Made by a program: the position numbers and the translations under genes. A DNA stretch of 64,000 bases from Todiramphus chloris collaris. Lineage: Eukaryota > Chordata > Aves > Coraciiformes > Alcedinidae. The stretch is from contig JANVCC010000011.1 in NCBI GenBank assembly GCA_025345505.1, forward strand, positions 8,115,636 to 8,179,635. Reading direction: 5' to 3'. A model generated the notes under the pieces. The model had not been told where the DNA came from and did no database searches. It worked only from the letters and a program-made list of their open reading frames with translations. Below are positions 39,414 to 52,979 of this stretch, one piece after another (position 1 is the first letter of the stretch; every line of letters starts with the position of its first letter).

Positions 39414-40413
39414 TGAAGAACAGCAACAAAAAGATAAGGTCTTTTGCTTTCTCTCAAATTGGATTCTTGCAATAACTAGCCATTTTTGAAAGTCTTAACA
39501 CAGACTTCTCCTGCAGTTTTTAGAGAATATATTCTCCACGCAAACACTCTTTCTAGTGTCGCATATGAGAAGCAGGCAAAGTTACAAGAGCATATATTTT
39601 AAAGGATACAGTTGATGGGGAAGTAAAAGCAGAGGCACTTCCATGTGATCTCAGGCGTAGTACCAACATTGCTCACTGGAATATAAACAGATAACTTCTG
39701 TAATAATAATAAAAGTTCAAGATGTTTCTATTCTAAAAAAACAAATATGCAAGATGGAATTTCCTCATGTATAACATCTGGTAAAATTAACCTCTGAGCT
39801 TTTCTGTTGTCATGCAGCACAGAACATATCAAAAAAGCCCAAGAGTACAGTCCTTGCATAACCACTTCCTGAAGCAGCAGGATCAAGGCAAGGACCAGCG
39901 ATCAAACTGAGCTTCACAAACATTTCTCCTGCTAAAAGCAACTGGCTGGCTAAACACCACAGCATCATCCTTACTAATGACTTCATTCACAAAATGATCA
40001 AGTACCCCAACAACCCAGCAAAATACCAGATAAATAAGTTTGCAAAAGTACTTTATCTAACATTGAAAATCTTACACTCCCAGTCAAAGTATTTAGCAAC
40101 CACAAGGATCTTCCCTAATGTAAATATACAATAGATAGTACCGTTACCATTGCAAATGAATTTTTAAAGAATAATATAACTCTGGTTTTGTAGCAAAGAG
40201 GACTCTGGCAAGTAATTTACAGTTCTGGCAGTGCTCTATAGTCTGTGTTCCCCATAAGTAATAGCAATATAACATGCTCATTATTTCCTGTGTACTGAAA
40301 GTGAAGAAGTCTGTAATATAGCAGATATTAGCAATCTAAAAATTATACAATACATATTCTAGGAGGTCAGTTTTTACCACTGCTCTAGTGCAATACTAAT
40401 AAAACTGGTTTGA

Positions 40414-40440
40414 TTGTTTGTTTGTTTATTTGTTTGGTTT
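40414..40440. repeat. (TTTG)n microsatellite
   Basis: About six units of TTTG, with one TTTA interruption. Confidence 0.85.
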
Positions 40441-40510
40441 TTTAATGAATCATGATATTGTTTCACAGCAGCAAGGGTCAGTTTTATACTGTCAGCTGTG
40501 TAAAATTGCT

Positions 40511-40611
40511 CTTTTGGGGTTTTTTTGGTTGGTTGTTTTCTTGTTGTTGTTTTGGGGCGGTTTTTTGGGGGTTTTTTTGGTTTTTTTGGTGTTTTTATGG
40601 GTGTTTTTTTT
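40511..40611. repeat. G/T-only low-complexity tract
   Basis: About 100 bases made almost wholly of T runs and G runs (GGGG, GG, GGGGCGG, GGGGG, GG, GG, GGG). The skew between strands is extreme. Several G runs could form G-quadruplexes with long T loops. The open frame across it reads as Phe, Leu, Val and Gly because of composition. Confidence 0.85.
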
Positions 40612-41216
40612 AAAGATATTAGGAAGCCTTAAAACCTCTAATGAATGATGAACAGTAGTTTAGCTAATCAAGACTGACTACCTGATCTTCAAGTCTGAAC
40701 ATGGAAAGGCACCAACAGCTTGGGGTATTATTGGACTCAAAACATCCTGAAGATATAAGGATGCAGAATATTTTATTTCAGTGAAGGACTGGCAGTTAAT
40801 ATTAAAAGCAAAAGCTCTAATAGATGTGCTTTTTCACATTGCCTAAAGTGAAGGCAAATGGTGACCTTGCCTTAGGACATGAGTAACATGCATTTTTTCT
40901 AAGATGAAAATAAAATAGTATTGCCAGCTTTTCTTTCCAGAAGAGAATGAGCAGTAACTGCTGAAATCCTTCCCGGTCTACACATGTGAAATAAAGTAGG
41001 TCAGGAAGCAGTCCTGGTAAAGACTTTCAAAAAAGCTACCAGCAAATGAAATACGTGGGAAGGAAAGAAGAGGGCCTGTGATTTCTCATGCATGCAGCGT
41101 TTCAAATGTGTAGTCTCCTGTTTAAGGCAGAACTGAGACAAGTGGCTACTTAGGAATCAACTTCACTGCTGTGATAAACTGTGAATTGTTTGTTCATCAA
41201 ACTTTGTACCAATTGC

Positions 41217-41226
41217 NNNNNNNNNN
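41217..41226. other. assembly gap (10 N)
   Basis: Ten consecutive N bases. The true length and content of the missing sequence cannot be known from this window. Confidence 1.
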
Positions 41227-42372
41227 TGTATTGGCTGTGACTCACATAAATTCGTGAATCTAACTTATAACAACTGCCATGTCTGTTTTGAACACCAGTC
41301 CTCAGATCAAAACCAAAGATGAAAAGTGAAATAGCTGCTTACAGAACCAGGACATCACCCTGCTTCAGCCTCTTGCACTCTCCTTTGGCCAATGTGTAAA
41401 GAAAGTGGGCATAAGTATGAGGGACACACGTAAATGGCTCTCACTTTGCACTCCTTCCTATGTATATCAAATTAGGTGCATCACAGCTTCCTTTCTGATA
41501 ACTGATTTTATGTGTTGGCTGCAACTAGATGACTTAAACTGCACCCCACCACCATGCTGCACCTTTCCATGAGGTAAACAGAGCAAGGGAAGAGCCCGTG
41601 GCACTGCAATTCAGATACAAATTTACAATCCAACAGGATCCTGTTAAAGAGCACACTGTCCTACTGTGAGACACAGTGATCCCAGTACTCTAATGCAATT
41701 TTGCATTTAAGCTTGCATATGTAGAGTAACCTTAGTATGGCCCTAGAGCCTGCTGAGCCAGGAGCTTGCTGATTACAGGATGTCATGCTGAAAAGTGATT
41801 AGACTTACCCATTGAAAAGTAGTTCTGCAACAAGGAGGAAACTCTCCCTTTGTGCATCCACATCACATGGTGACTGAAGAAAAGAAAATTATGTTACTTG
41901 GCTTGTCACTTACTCAGCCTACACAAGTGCAAGATTCCCCAGTCATTACCACATCCTAAATCCCCAACTGTGCAAAAACTTTTGATTATTTTTTTTTTTG
42001 CCATAGAAAAAAGACACCCACTCTCCTACCATGCACCATCCTACAGTACAAAGCAGTTTTGGGGAAGTTCTAGCATCCTTTCTTGTCATCCACTCATCCA
42101 TGCAAGGTTTTCTTTTGGATTCAATCTTCCTTTGAAGGCTTCTTTTTTCTTTTTTTTTTTTTATTTTTTTTTTATTTTAAGGAAAAAAGTTATTTAAAGA
42201 AACAAATAAAAATCCCACAATCCTTTTAGATCAATACTCTCAAGGCTAGTGAAAGTCCTGTTAGATTTAGAGACACATTTGCTGCCCTTCTCTGCACACA
42301 GAAAATACAGAGAAGCTCGCTAATGTCAAAAGTTTTCTTCTGGAAAAAAACAAATGTCATTCACTGGGCCTC

Positions 42373-43051
42373 TGTAAGAGCCTGGATGTTGTGCGCCTCA
42401 AACCTTGTGTGGTGATAAGGTCTGGAAAGACCTGTCTGGAAGGGAGAGGTGTTGATTGCTTTTAATGTCTCTGTGCCCCCCTTTGGCTCCTTGCAGACAT
42501 GCCTTAACAAAAGGAAGAGCTAGGTTCTGCATAGGTGGGACTCTGTCTTTTCTTTAGTTAAGTGCTCCTGCTGACTGCCATGGGGGAAGGTGGATGGCAG
42601 GCACCACACTACTTCCAGCTCATGGCGCTCATGCAAATCAGCAGCACTTCCTGTGGAAGTTGGGAATGCCACCCAGGTACCTCAAGGGGATAAAAGGGAC
42701 AGAAAAATATTGATTGGTGTGCACCCACCACCGAAGAACTTAAGACTTGGTCTGATCCAGTAAGACTTGGCTGGATCCATGGGTGGTGAGAACCTTTTCT
42801 CTTTATCTTACTCTCTATCTCTCTTACTCACTCCCCCTCTCTTTTCCTCTTCTCTAATAACTTTCTTCCTCTTCCTCAAAATTTAGTCGCGCTGTAAAAT
42901 AATCGCCTACAAAGATAAACACTTTTATCCCTACTGTTTGGTGGTTGTCCTGTTAGGGAGAACTAATAAACTGTCTTGTTACTGTTCCTCGGAGTCACTG
43001 TTGTGACTCTGCCGCCCCAGCTGCCCTGCCGCGCAGGACCAGCCTCTTTCA
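42373..43051 (+). mobile_element. LTR (endogenous retrovirus fossil), gammaretrovirus-like class
   Basis: A 679-bp LTR-like unit starts TGTAAGAGCCTGG and ends CCAGCCTCTTTCA, near-perfect inverted termini with TG and CA ends. Inside are a GATAAAAGG TATA-type box near 42,690, an AATAAA poly-A signal at 42,965-42,970, and a pyrimidine-rich stretch between them (about 42,797-42,877). The flanks show no clear target duplication. No primer-binding site follows and no polypurine tract precedes it, so it is best read as a solo LTR whose flanks have changed. Assignment to a class I family rests on the terminal sequence and architecture only. Confidence 0.72.
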
Positions 43052-46000
43052 GGGGATCACAAAGATTCACCTCCCTCGTTGTCCACTGAGTGGGATGAGA
43101 CAGTCTCATATTGCTCCATACATGTCTCTGTTTTTTACCTCCCAGGCTCCCTACCCAAATTACCCATTGGAGCAGCAGGAGTATTAAAATGCTGGGGTTT
43201 TGTATGTTCCCCAAATCCTGCCAGCTTAGAAAAACTCAGCACAGAGGCAAAATAAAAGCCAAATACAAAGCATACATCTGGCAGCTCACAGAAAAAATCA
43301 GCTTCTTGAGTTGCTATTTTTGTGTCCTCTTTGGAAAGTAATTTCTAAATTAAGTAGTTACTACATCACAATTAAAATCAGTTATAATAGCTCAGGAAAA
43401 CAATAGGCTTACATGATACTGTTTGTTCAGAGGATGTTACAGTGCTAGTAACCTGGGATTTCTCTTCGTTCTCTCTTGATAAACTCTATGGTCTTTGATG
43501 TGTCCCTACCCTGCTGATAATTTCCACACACTATTTGGACTGTAAGTCCTCTTCTAAAAAGGTCCTATCCCATGGCAAATCTGCACAGGGTCCAGTCCAG
43601 CAGAACTCCGTCTCTGCAAAATGCTGATGATCACTCTTCTGACTGAAGAATTTAAGAATCTGCTTTTAAGGTACGTAAATCAGACTTCAAGTTTCATGCT
43701 ACTGATGATGTCAGAGTGGAAGAACAGAGGTATTGTTTTAACACTAGTATATAATAGTGAAAGTCTGGTCTGAAACAAAGAGAAGGGATCCTAGCAGGCT
43801 TCCCACAGGAGGCATATTCCAATTAAGTTGTAGTACTGACATATGTCCCAATCAGTAGGAGTGATGGAGAATGAAAGAAGGCATAAGAGAAAGGAAAGAA
43901 GTACGGGGGTAAAGACAGGCGAATAGTCTCTCTCACTGAATGTATGACATTTAACAAGAGTCAGTGTAGTTGGTAGGCTGTGTGACATCAGATGCTCTAA
44001 AACTAGGACTACTGTTTTCACTAGCTTAGGCCAATATGGCTTGATTGAGCATGTATCACAAGCAGAGGATGTGACCTGACCTTACCTAACCAGATCAGAA
44101 AAAGAGCTGCAAGAAGAATGTAACTCACAAAGAATGAATTTTCGTATTTGCATGCATGACACAGGCACATCTTTGCACACATACAAATTCCTCACTTTCC
44201 TAAATTGTAAATATTGCAGCTGCACTTATATAAGGCACGTATAAGTAGAAATTGGAAGAACCAAACCCGTGATGTCCATTTTACAATTGTATTTCTTTTT
44301 TTTTTTTTTTTTTCCTCTCCCCCCCCCTCCCCGACTTCCTTGAAAGCAACGCGGCTCTGTCGAACTACGGTCTCGGGTCACAGGAGCAAAATAAATAGGA
44401 GTTGAATATGGTCAGATTGGTGGGCAGTCTGTGGTTGCCATCTGGTGGCTAACTGTAAACAGTACAGAAAAAAAGACAAATGTTCCCATCTCTCGATCAT
44501 GCTTTCTTAACAGCATTCTTAAAGAACGTGTATGTATTTTCACTATTTTCTTTTGTTTTAGGATTAGTAACATGTATAAAATATTCCAAGATTCATTACT
44601 TATATATACAAGTTCTCTATAAATTTAGTTCTTTTACCTTCTGCTTCCAGAAATATTCACTTACTGCATTTTCCTTCACTTATTGCATTTTCCTTTACTC
44701 TCCCTCATATAACTTACTCTTCAGACTAGCTCTAAAAAGACTTGAAGTAGTTGCATGTAGAAGAGTAAGAGATTTGTATGTGGTCCTCAACTTTTTGTCT
44801 AGTAGAACACTAAACCTACAGTCATTGCCACCCTCACCATCCCTGTACCAGCACATTACTAGATTCTGTAGAATCTAGACTATGTTGTTAGACAATAACA
44901 GATGGTTTTGATTGACTGTGATGCCCAGGAGGATGATACTGAGGTGACTAAGAGCATCAGAGGAAGGACTGATGCAATTTAAGGTTGTCGCATTTATATT
45001 TTCAAAATAACACTATGCAAGCTTTCCATTCATTTTCCCCAGTTTCCCTTTTTCTACACTCTCTTTTCAAATAACTTAGGCTTGTTCAAACAGAAGAACA
45101 AGTTGCTATTGGCAACGTTTCTTTTTTAAACCCCCTCTGCAGGACTGTCTAAAGGATTCACCCTGTGGGTTCAGAATGTAGGATACAATTTCTCCAAGGA
45201 CTAAATGAAAAGCTATAGTGCATCAGACTGCCTTTATTTAAGCTCTTCGGATGGGGAAGAAATTATTACACCTTTTGGTAAAATACTTATATAAAACCTC
45301 TAGTCAGGTATGTATGGTTACAGTGCCATATTTCACAGGTATCCCTACATACATGTAGCACCAGTCCCACCTGAGGCTGTAGATGTGCCTATAAAACAAA
45401 TTATATGAAATGTCACATATGTTCTACGGAAAATTAATGTAGCTTTATTCAGACGGTCACATTTACACCTTCGGATGAAGAATACAGAAAAGATTTGCAG
45501 CTACTTCTTAGCAAGGGAAGATACTGTAAGTTCTCATCAATGTGTTTGATTTAGTAGTCTTGTAGTAAGAAAACTTAAAGTCTACATCAGTTTTACTGAC
45601 CGTCAGCAGCTCCTGAAGAGAACCTGCAAGTTAAATGTGGTAAAACTAAATAATTTGACATATCTGTGTCACCAGTAAGATTCAGGCAGGACATACTCAA
45701 TTGATCCCCATATGTACCTGCTGCCATACACCCTTTCATTTCAGTCTTGCAGTGTGGAGGTGCAGGAAATGTGTTTGATGTGCGTATCTTGCATAGCAAT
45801 TGAAGAACGTGGGAGATCTTTTTTTTTTGTGATAATGACATTCATCAGTGAAAATAGACTAAGATATGGACCAGCCCTCTTGTGTCTGACAGTTACATAC
45901 AAAAGGAAAAAAAAAAAAAAGTAGACCTAGCAGATCTCCTCAGAGTAACTAATTTCATTGAACTCAATCTCCAAGGTTGAGAGGAAGATGGTAATTTTAA

Positions 46001-49000
46001 CTGAACCATAGCAGTGCTGGAATTATTAAGGTATCTCTTAACAAGAGAAGGAAATGTGTTTAGAACTGAAGTAATTAATCTTGTAGTGGCTGAGGGAAGA
46101 AATGGACCCCACAGATCCAGTTTCATTCCCCCTGCAATCTTCTAGACTCTCATTTCAATCAATTTAGTTTAGTGCTTGTTTCAAGCTCCGCTAGAATTGA
46201 TGCATTTTCAACATAAAAAAGCTTAGCAGAAGAGGGGTCTCCTTACACTGCTGGGTAGAACAGCCACCATGACTGAATTCTTGAAGTGAATTTGTTTCTT
46301 CAAACAATATCAAAGTCACTGATTGAACGTGGGGAAACAGATGTTAGCACTTCCTTTTCACATAGAGTTTTAGTGAACTGACGACTTCTCTGTAGAGGTC
46401 AGGGCAGGAGAAAACATTTTCCCCTTACACTGCAGAACTTTCATAAGAATTATTTTAAAGAGTTGTTTATTTCTTGCTTCTGTCTTTAATCTGAACTCTG
46501 TCCTTTGCTCACATTTTTTTTATGGCTGCATATCCTTTTATTGCTTTCTCAATTGCTTTTTTTATCAGGAGGTCGAGTGTACTTCAATTTGTCCTTCTCA
46601 TGGTGATCACACAAAGGTCAGGAGTCTGATTTACTTGTGTTTCATTCCAGTTTCTTTTTGAAGAGACTAGAGAGTAAGACTGCTGTGATTTAGGCCGCTA
46701 CAGATTTGAATGCAGTACTGAAAATCAGTGAAGTCTTTATTTCTCAATCTGGGGGACAGTTCATTAGAGCCACTGGGATATTTTTCACAGAAAGACAATG
46801 CTTGAAATATGCAGACAAAAAGGGGTGGGGGGAGACCCCTCCCCACTTTTTACTAACAGTAGAAATTATTATACAGTTAGTGGAACTTTCCCTGGTAGCA
46901 TTTTTTTCTACACGCATGCATAACTATCTTTCTCAAAACAAATTGTCTTTTAAGTAACAGCAGTTGCAAAGACTGAGAACTACTTAGCTCATCATCTGAA
47001 GGTCAAGTGTAGATTTAAGGAATACTGCAGGCTTTGGACTTGGGGAAGTTATTGTAGTCTTGTGGTCAGGACAGAGGGCTGAGAAATCAGAGACCTTTCT
47101 GTCTACTACAGCAACCTCAGAAAAGTCAGACTCTGTACTCCAGACTCAGTGATGAGTAAAAGAAGTGCCCTGTATAGAGTGCTTCAAACTACCCTGAAGA
47201 AATGGTGCTATCTAATGCCAAGTATTCTAATTTCTCCATATAAGAAAAGAAATAAAAAGAAGTAAAAGAGTACAAAATCTTCAACCACAGAATTATCCTG
47301 AATAGGACAAAAATTGAAACAGACATTATAAACTTCTGGAGCACATACTTATTTCTTACATCTGACCACAAAAAATCCCACTGAGAATTATTAGCCTCTC
47401 ATTTCTGAGAAAATGAAATTCACAACAGGAAACTATTAAAAAAAAATAACCTTCATACTTTGCATTATGATGCAATCACACACAAACAGAAATATCTGTA
47501 ACTGGTGCCTATTTTTAACTTGTTTTTAAAATTTAAAGCTGCTATGTTCACTAGTAGAATTGAAACGGATCCCAGCTTCTGAGTATGTATACTAAATCTC
47601 TTCTGGCTGCAGTAGAAGACCCTAAAGAATAAACAGCTAGGAGCAGACAAAATTGCCAAAACACATATAACAGTGATAACCACAACACCACCACTATTCC
47701 GTAAAATTCAAAGAATATGTGTTGGCTAACTGTGACTCACCATCAGTAAAGAGGGGTGTTTAACAGGCAGTCTTAAGTCTGTGTAGGTAAGCACAGAAAA
47801 AAACCCTCTCATCCATTGCTGCTGTAGCATGCAAAAACCAGGATATTAGTAGGCTTCCAAGCATTCTGGTGCAGCTATGAGGAAAGTAAAAATAGTCAGG
47901 ATGCTCATCTTAAGGAAGCTGTATCATGACTAAATTACAGTTTATTTAGGCACATCCTGTTAAAGGCATATATTCTGATATCAACTGTAGCATAATACCA
48001 GAGAGGATTTCCATGTGTATTTCAGTAATTCTGCTCCATTCTCTTTGTTTTCCACATAGGCATCACAGTCTTTGTTAGAACAACCAGAAAAATCTGTGCT
48101 TGCTATATGAGGAAGATCATTGTCCTGAGGAGGCAAAAGCTGAAAACAGACACAGAAGAAATTGCCTTTCTGTAAAAACTTGTTCTCAATCCATAGAAAG
48201 ATGCAAGTCAGTTCAGTTATGGTGAAGTTAATACTTCAGTAATAACAGGCCATTTATGTTCTCATGGTGACATTAACACAGGGCAGATTGATATGATTTA
48301 ATATTCTGCTATCACAAAAGGGGCAAATACTCACTGTTTCACCTTTTGTGATGTCTGCAGCTTATCTGACTCCTCCATGGGACACTTCAACACCATAATC
48401 CAGCAGGCAACTGAAGTTGAGGGATGTAAATACTCCTCTGTGCCATACTACTGAAGCCCAGTGAATCAGTTCATGAGCAGTCCAGTGAGCATCACAACTG
48501 TGAGAGAAACAACTTGTGAAGCCAACAGCAGCAGTAAGCATCAAAACCTCCTTCATTCAGTATGGCAAGGTACTAAATCAGTGGAGGCATCTTTACCCTT
48601 CTGCATCTTGCAACACTGGGGCTGATTTCCGTTACAATTCAGAATTACCTCAGGTCTTTTTCTGTGTGGCACAGATCCTTAGAGGCCTTTATACTTGTTC
48701 ACAGTACCTTCCTCTTCCTTCTGTTACAATGTACTGCCCCAAAATACTGTACTATTTGAATAACCAGAGTCCCTTCTGCAAATAGGTGGATATTCACCTC
48801 TATGGCTTCTGTAGAAGCTAAAGTGTTCCAGTATCTCATTTAGCATGCCTCAGAACATGGGAGCATAATTATTTCTGACAGACTAACGAATATCACCATT
48901 CAAGACAGAAGGGAGTTAGCAGAAGAGCACACCCGAGCAGCTAGTTACTATGGCCAATTCATTACCATTTTCACTAGGGCATAAGAATGGATTCCCCTGC

Positions 49001-49588
49001 AGAATTTTCATAGCTGAGAGGGAAGAGGATGCAAAAGGAAATCAAAAGAGAAAAGGAGAAAAAAAGAGTGAGCCATTACAGCAGGAAAGCTGCCCTGCCA
49101 CTGCTTTTTTTAATTGTCACCAGAGCCTCAGCAAAAGTGATGTAAATACTCCACACATCTCTAAGGACACAGCATAGGGACGGCACATACCCAACACAGA
49201 AAGCTAATAATTAGGGAAGTGCTGTTTACATTGACTTTTATCATCGCTTAGTGCTTCACATAGGCACAGAGGTAGTATGCCGACTTCTTTATACAGAGAC
49301 CTATTGGGAGAAAGATATTAAAAAAAAGCTCAAGTTTTGTTTCCAGTACATAGGCATATGTGGCACCTTGCAGGATGGGATGCTTCAGAAGAACTACAGT
49401 GATGTGAAAATCAAAAGCAGCATGATTTCAAGGCCCTTGAGAAAGTTTTATTTATGCAACTTCTATTTCAAATAAAATGAGAGCAGTATATAGACGGGGA
49501 AAGGAAAACTCAAGTTATAAATCTACTTATTATTTGCATACTTTATATTATATGTGTAAAAAGTGTGAAGCTGGTATTTTGAATAGTT
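43052..49588. other. intergenic, no gene seen
   Basis: About 6.5 kb of AT-rich DNA. The open frames of 132 codons (44,480-44,878) and smaller ones are hydrophobic chance openings caused by T-rich sequence. A T-to-C homopolymer junction lies at 44,296-44,333. Confidence 0.55.
44296..44333. repeat. poly-T/poly-C pyrimidine tract
   Basis: An uninterrupted T run passes into CCTCTCCCCCCCCCTCCCC. It is pure pyrimidine on + and is a likely site of length error in sequencing and replication. Confidence 0.9.
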
Positions 49589-49633
49589 TCACAGAATCAC
49601 AGAATGTTAGGGGTCGGAAGGGACCTCCAACCT
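49589..49633 (-). mobile_element. very short CR1 3' terminus
   Basis: Only about 45 bp remain: TCACAGAATCACAGAATG followed by TTAGGGGTCGGAAGGGACCTC. This is the extreme 3' end of a CR1 on the minus strand, the product of very early termination of reverse transcription. Confidence 0.85.
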
Positions 49634-50000
49634 AGTTTGAAAATATGAAGCTAAAATAAAGTGCCAGAAAAGTTTTCTAGGTTTCATTTCCTATTCTTCT
49701 ATTGACACTTCACAACAGTACATCTAATTCAATTCAATCATGAAGCATATAACAATAACTTCAATCAGAAACACTTCAAATGGAATTAGTGAGCGGTTCT
49801 ATAGCATAAAAGAGACTTGGAACTCATGAATTTCTTTACTTTTTTTTTTCAAAATAAATGATTTAATTCTACAGAACCCTTAGGAGCTAGCCAAGTCATT
49901 TCATTTCAGTATCTGTATTGCAAATTTGTAATAGAGAAATACAGGCTTTGACATTTATAAAACAGACCGCATATTAATCCATAAGCAGTTCTCCATTTAA

Positions 50001-50290
50001 ATCATAGAATCATATAAAAATGTTAGAAGGGATCCCGGTAGGTCAATTCAGACCAACTCCAGCTCAAAACAGAGCTTATGTCCGAGTCGTATCATGTTGC
50101 ACAGGTTTCTGTTCAGGTGTTTTGAAAAACTCCAAGAATTCATACACCACATCTTTGGGCAGCCACTGCTAGTGCTTACCCAATCCCATAGTGAAGGACC
50201 TGTAATCATGAGGCTTCTTCTAGTCTTTTAAAGATGACTTCATCCATTTTCTCAACCTGACAGAGCCGTCAGTAATAGACGACCCACATG
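50001..50290 (-). mobile_element. diverged CR1 3' fragment, minus strand
   Basis: Begins ATCATAGAATCATATAAAAATG, then AGAAGGGATCCCGGTAGGTC, the position of the usual GGAAGGGACCTCT phrase. It goes on to CCAACTCCAGCTC and a CATCTTTGGGCAGCC block similar to CR1 copies nearby. It is more diverged than other copies, and its right edge is unclear (50,270-50,400). Confidence 0.7.
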
Positions 50291-52979
50291 TCCTCTTGTT
50301 GGCCTCCCCTTGAACCCTGGCACATAAGCTGCCTGTCACCAATTCCACAGCAGAACTCCATGCATTTGAGCATCCACTCTTTCACAGTTAAAACTGTAAC
50401 AAAGACAGGCAGCTATAAGCTGCTTTATTTGACAAGCTACAAAAGCTGTCCTCGCACTACAGTAGTGTTATCTCCACACTAAACTGGCTGTTCCTCCAGT
50501 GGATTACAAGTGACATAACTGGTTTCACCTTCTTCACTTTATGCTCTAACTAGAAGAGTTTGGAAGCTCCTGTCCCAGTCACCCATCAAAGTAGTTTTGT
50601 GACTCAGAGGAATGACAGACTACTGCAGAAACTACCCCTGAGACAACAATTCCATACCGATCCCCAAATCCCAAACTTAAGTAAACCAACAGCATGCATT
50701 TAGTAGGTACATATAGAACTCTCCCCAAAAATATTTCTAAGCCTTATCTGCAGCAAATTAATGTGACATTTTCACATGCTGGAGGGCTAGCAAAGAATAA
50801 AGTAGTAATCCTGCAGGTATATCAAAAGAAAGTAGCACACAGGTAGATCTTATTGGATCTGTGTTTAAACTTGTCCTTAATATACAACTAGGTTCGATAA
50901 CTTGTAAGTACAGATACTACCTAAAATAGTCATATAAAAGTAGTTTTAATTGGACCTAGTGAAAACTGCGTCATGATAAATGATAGGTAAAAGAATATTT
51001 CTGATAAAATATTGCCTAAAACTTGCATCTCAAAAAAACCCAAACAAACCAAAAAAAAAACAAAACAAAAAAAAAAGTTTCTTCAGGTGGATGAATTGAA
51101 ATAAAGGGGCTATTTTATATATTCCTCAGAGCTCAGACATAAAAAAAAATAATTTCTAGTACTTTGCTAAGTAGATTTTCCACTAAAGAATAGAGATAGG
51201 AGAAGCATTATCTTTTCCTACTTTTGGTTTATTGAACATTTTTGGTTTAGTAAAAGGGCTTTGCCTGCAAAATGACCTATATGATTCTATATAGGAACAA
51301 GTGTAACATTTTATGCATTTATAATAACTGTAATTTGTTCTTGAATAAAGCTTTCCTATGCCCTTTGGCTGCTTCTATTGTGTATTTAAGGGTCATAATG
51401 TCCTGTCCAAGCTGCAGGCACACTGGAAGACTATACATAAAATGTCTCAAAGCAGCATTTTAGAGCTTCTAAGTGATGTGGGCAGGTCAATTAGTTTCAG
51501 GGTACTGAAAAGCACCAAACTTCTGACAATATTGCCACCTCAGTTCCTTTCTATCTTATTTTACTTAAGTGTGGCCATAAACGACTGGGATTGATTAAAT
51601 CCCCCTGGAATACTGAGAGATACTCTTTTGCTCAACGCCTTCCCCAGTCCATGAAGACATGGTGCTTCATTAATTTCCAAGTGCTTCAAACAGAAATTAT
51701 CTTATACAGGAGCTCTTCCAAAGGTGCTGTGGCCATGTTAATCTTAATTCTTAAATCTAAATTCTTTAGTGGGAATTCTTCAGCTCAGTTAAATTAAACA
51801 TTGCATTGGTTTCACTATCCACCAGTGAGTAGTGGTGCAGTAGTGAATACAGGCACATTATGCTCCTCCAGGTACAGAATGGGGAAGGAAAGTAGACTGA
51901 CAGATAGGGGTGCAACTTCCCGCTGTGCTCATTTCCAAACCCAGGTTCCCTATATATTGTAGGGGAGAGATGGACATTCCAGATTGGTACCTACAACAGC
52001 CAACATGCTGAGGGCAACCTGGCAGTCATCAGGGTTTGACTTGACAATGTGACAAGAGTACTGTGCTCAGAGTAGCATTAAAAGCAGGGCTTTTGCACCA
52101 CAGGACCAGACTGTAGGATAATATAAAGCAAGAAGACGGGACTAATATCACAAATACTGGCTTGGGTTTTTCTTAGTATCCAACTGGTCATTTGGAGTTT
52201 TTTGTGTCTTATAAAATTTCAAAGCATGCTACTGCTATGTCACTGGCGTATCGCTTTTTGCAACCAAAACTTCTGTTTTCCACTGGGCCTCTCTAGTGTA
52301 CTGAGATTTCCTAGTGCAATGGGCTCAGCAGATGAGGTCAGTCTAAGTCCATCACATGGAATTCATCCTAGACTTAGGTTTGGTCTGCATAAGCAAATAG
52401 TGTGGTGCAGTTAGGAGGGGCCCTGTTGTGTGCTTGCACCTGATATTGAGAACAGGCTGCCCGTACTGTATGCGGACATGGGTACAGCACAGATACAGGC
52501 TTTATGTCTTAAAACATCAGCCGTCTCCCTGGCTGGCACCTGAGCAAGGGTTCTGACAATGAAAATCTGTGCAGAGCTCAGGAGGTCACCTCTGCATGCA
52601 AAGTTCCTTTGTTCATGGACCTACATGTGCAGCCTCATCCCAAATGCAATGACTGAACTGAATGGAGAGGTTTTTCCAAAACCATACTGTGGAGATTTTA
52701 AGAGGTGAAAAAAAAGACTCTAACAAAGTCAAGTGTGTACAAAGTTTACTTAAACCAGCAGTTGGGGTGCACCCGTACTCTTTAAGGTTGTACCTCCATA
52801 AACTGGAAAAGCATACAGTGCAGAGGTATGTATGTCTGGTAGCCAACCTAGCTCCTGGTAAATGAATCCACACAGGACCACAGAGATCTCTGAAGAGCCT
52901 TCATAGCCTTTCAGAGAGTGCTGGTTATTGGGATACAATATTTCTTGAAAGAAATCTCTTCAAATAACGGCTTGTACCT
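50291..52979. other. intergenic, no gene seen
   Basis: Non-coding DNA between the last CR1 copy and the CpG island. It includes an A/C-rich tract at 51,034-51,079. The opposed frames at 52,613-52,938 are mutual shadows. Confidence 0.55.
51034..51079. repeat. A/C-rich low-complexity tract
   Basis: Irregular A runs separated by C or CCC, similar in type to the tracts at 5,666 and 13,486. Confidence 0.85.

Larger units (their letters stand above)
39414..42372. other. intergenic, with simple repeats and an assembly gap
   Basis: No gene seen. The stretch contains a (TTTG)n run, a G/T-rich tract, a 10-N gap and T-rich DNA at 42,142-42,180, which is listed here only. Confidence 0.55.

Noticed and set aside
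42361-43120. full provirus around the LTR at 42,373
   Set aside because: No primer-binding site, polypurine tract, second LTR or viral coding homology was seen next to it.
44480-44878. 132-codon hydrophobic open frame on +
   Set aside because: Phe-, Leu- and Tyr-rich because the DNA is T-rich. No membrane-protein family recognised and other frames are open nearby.
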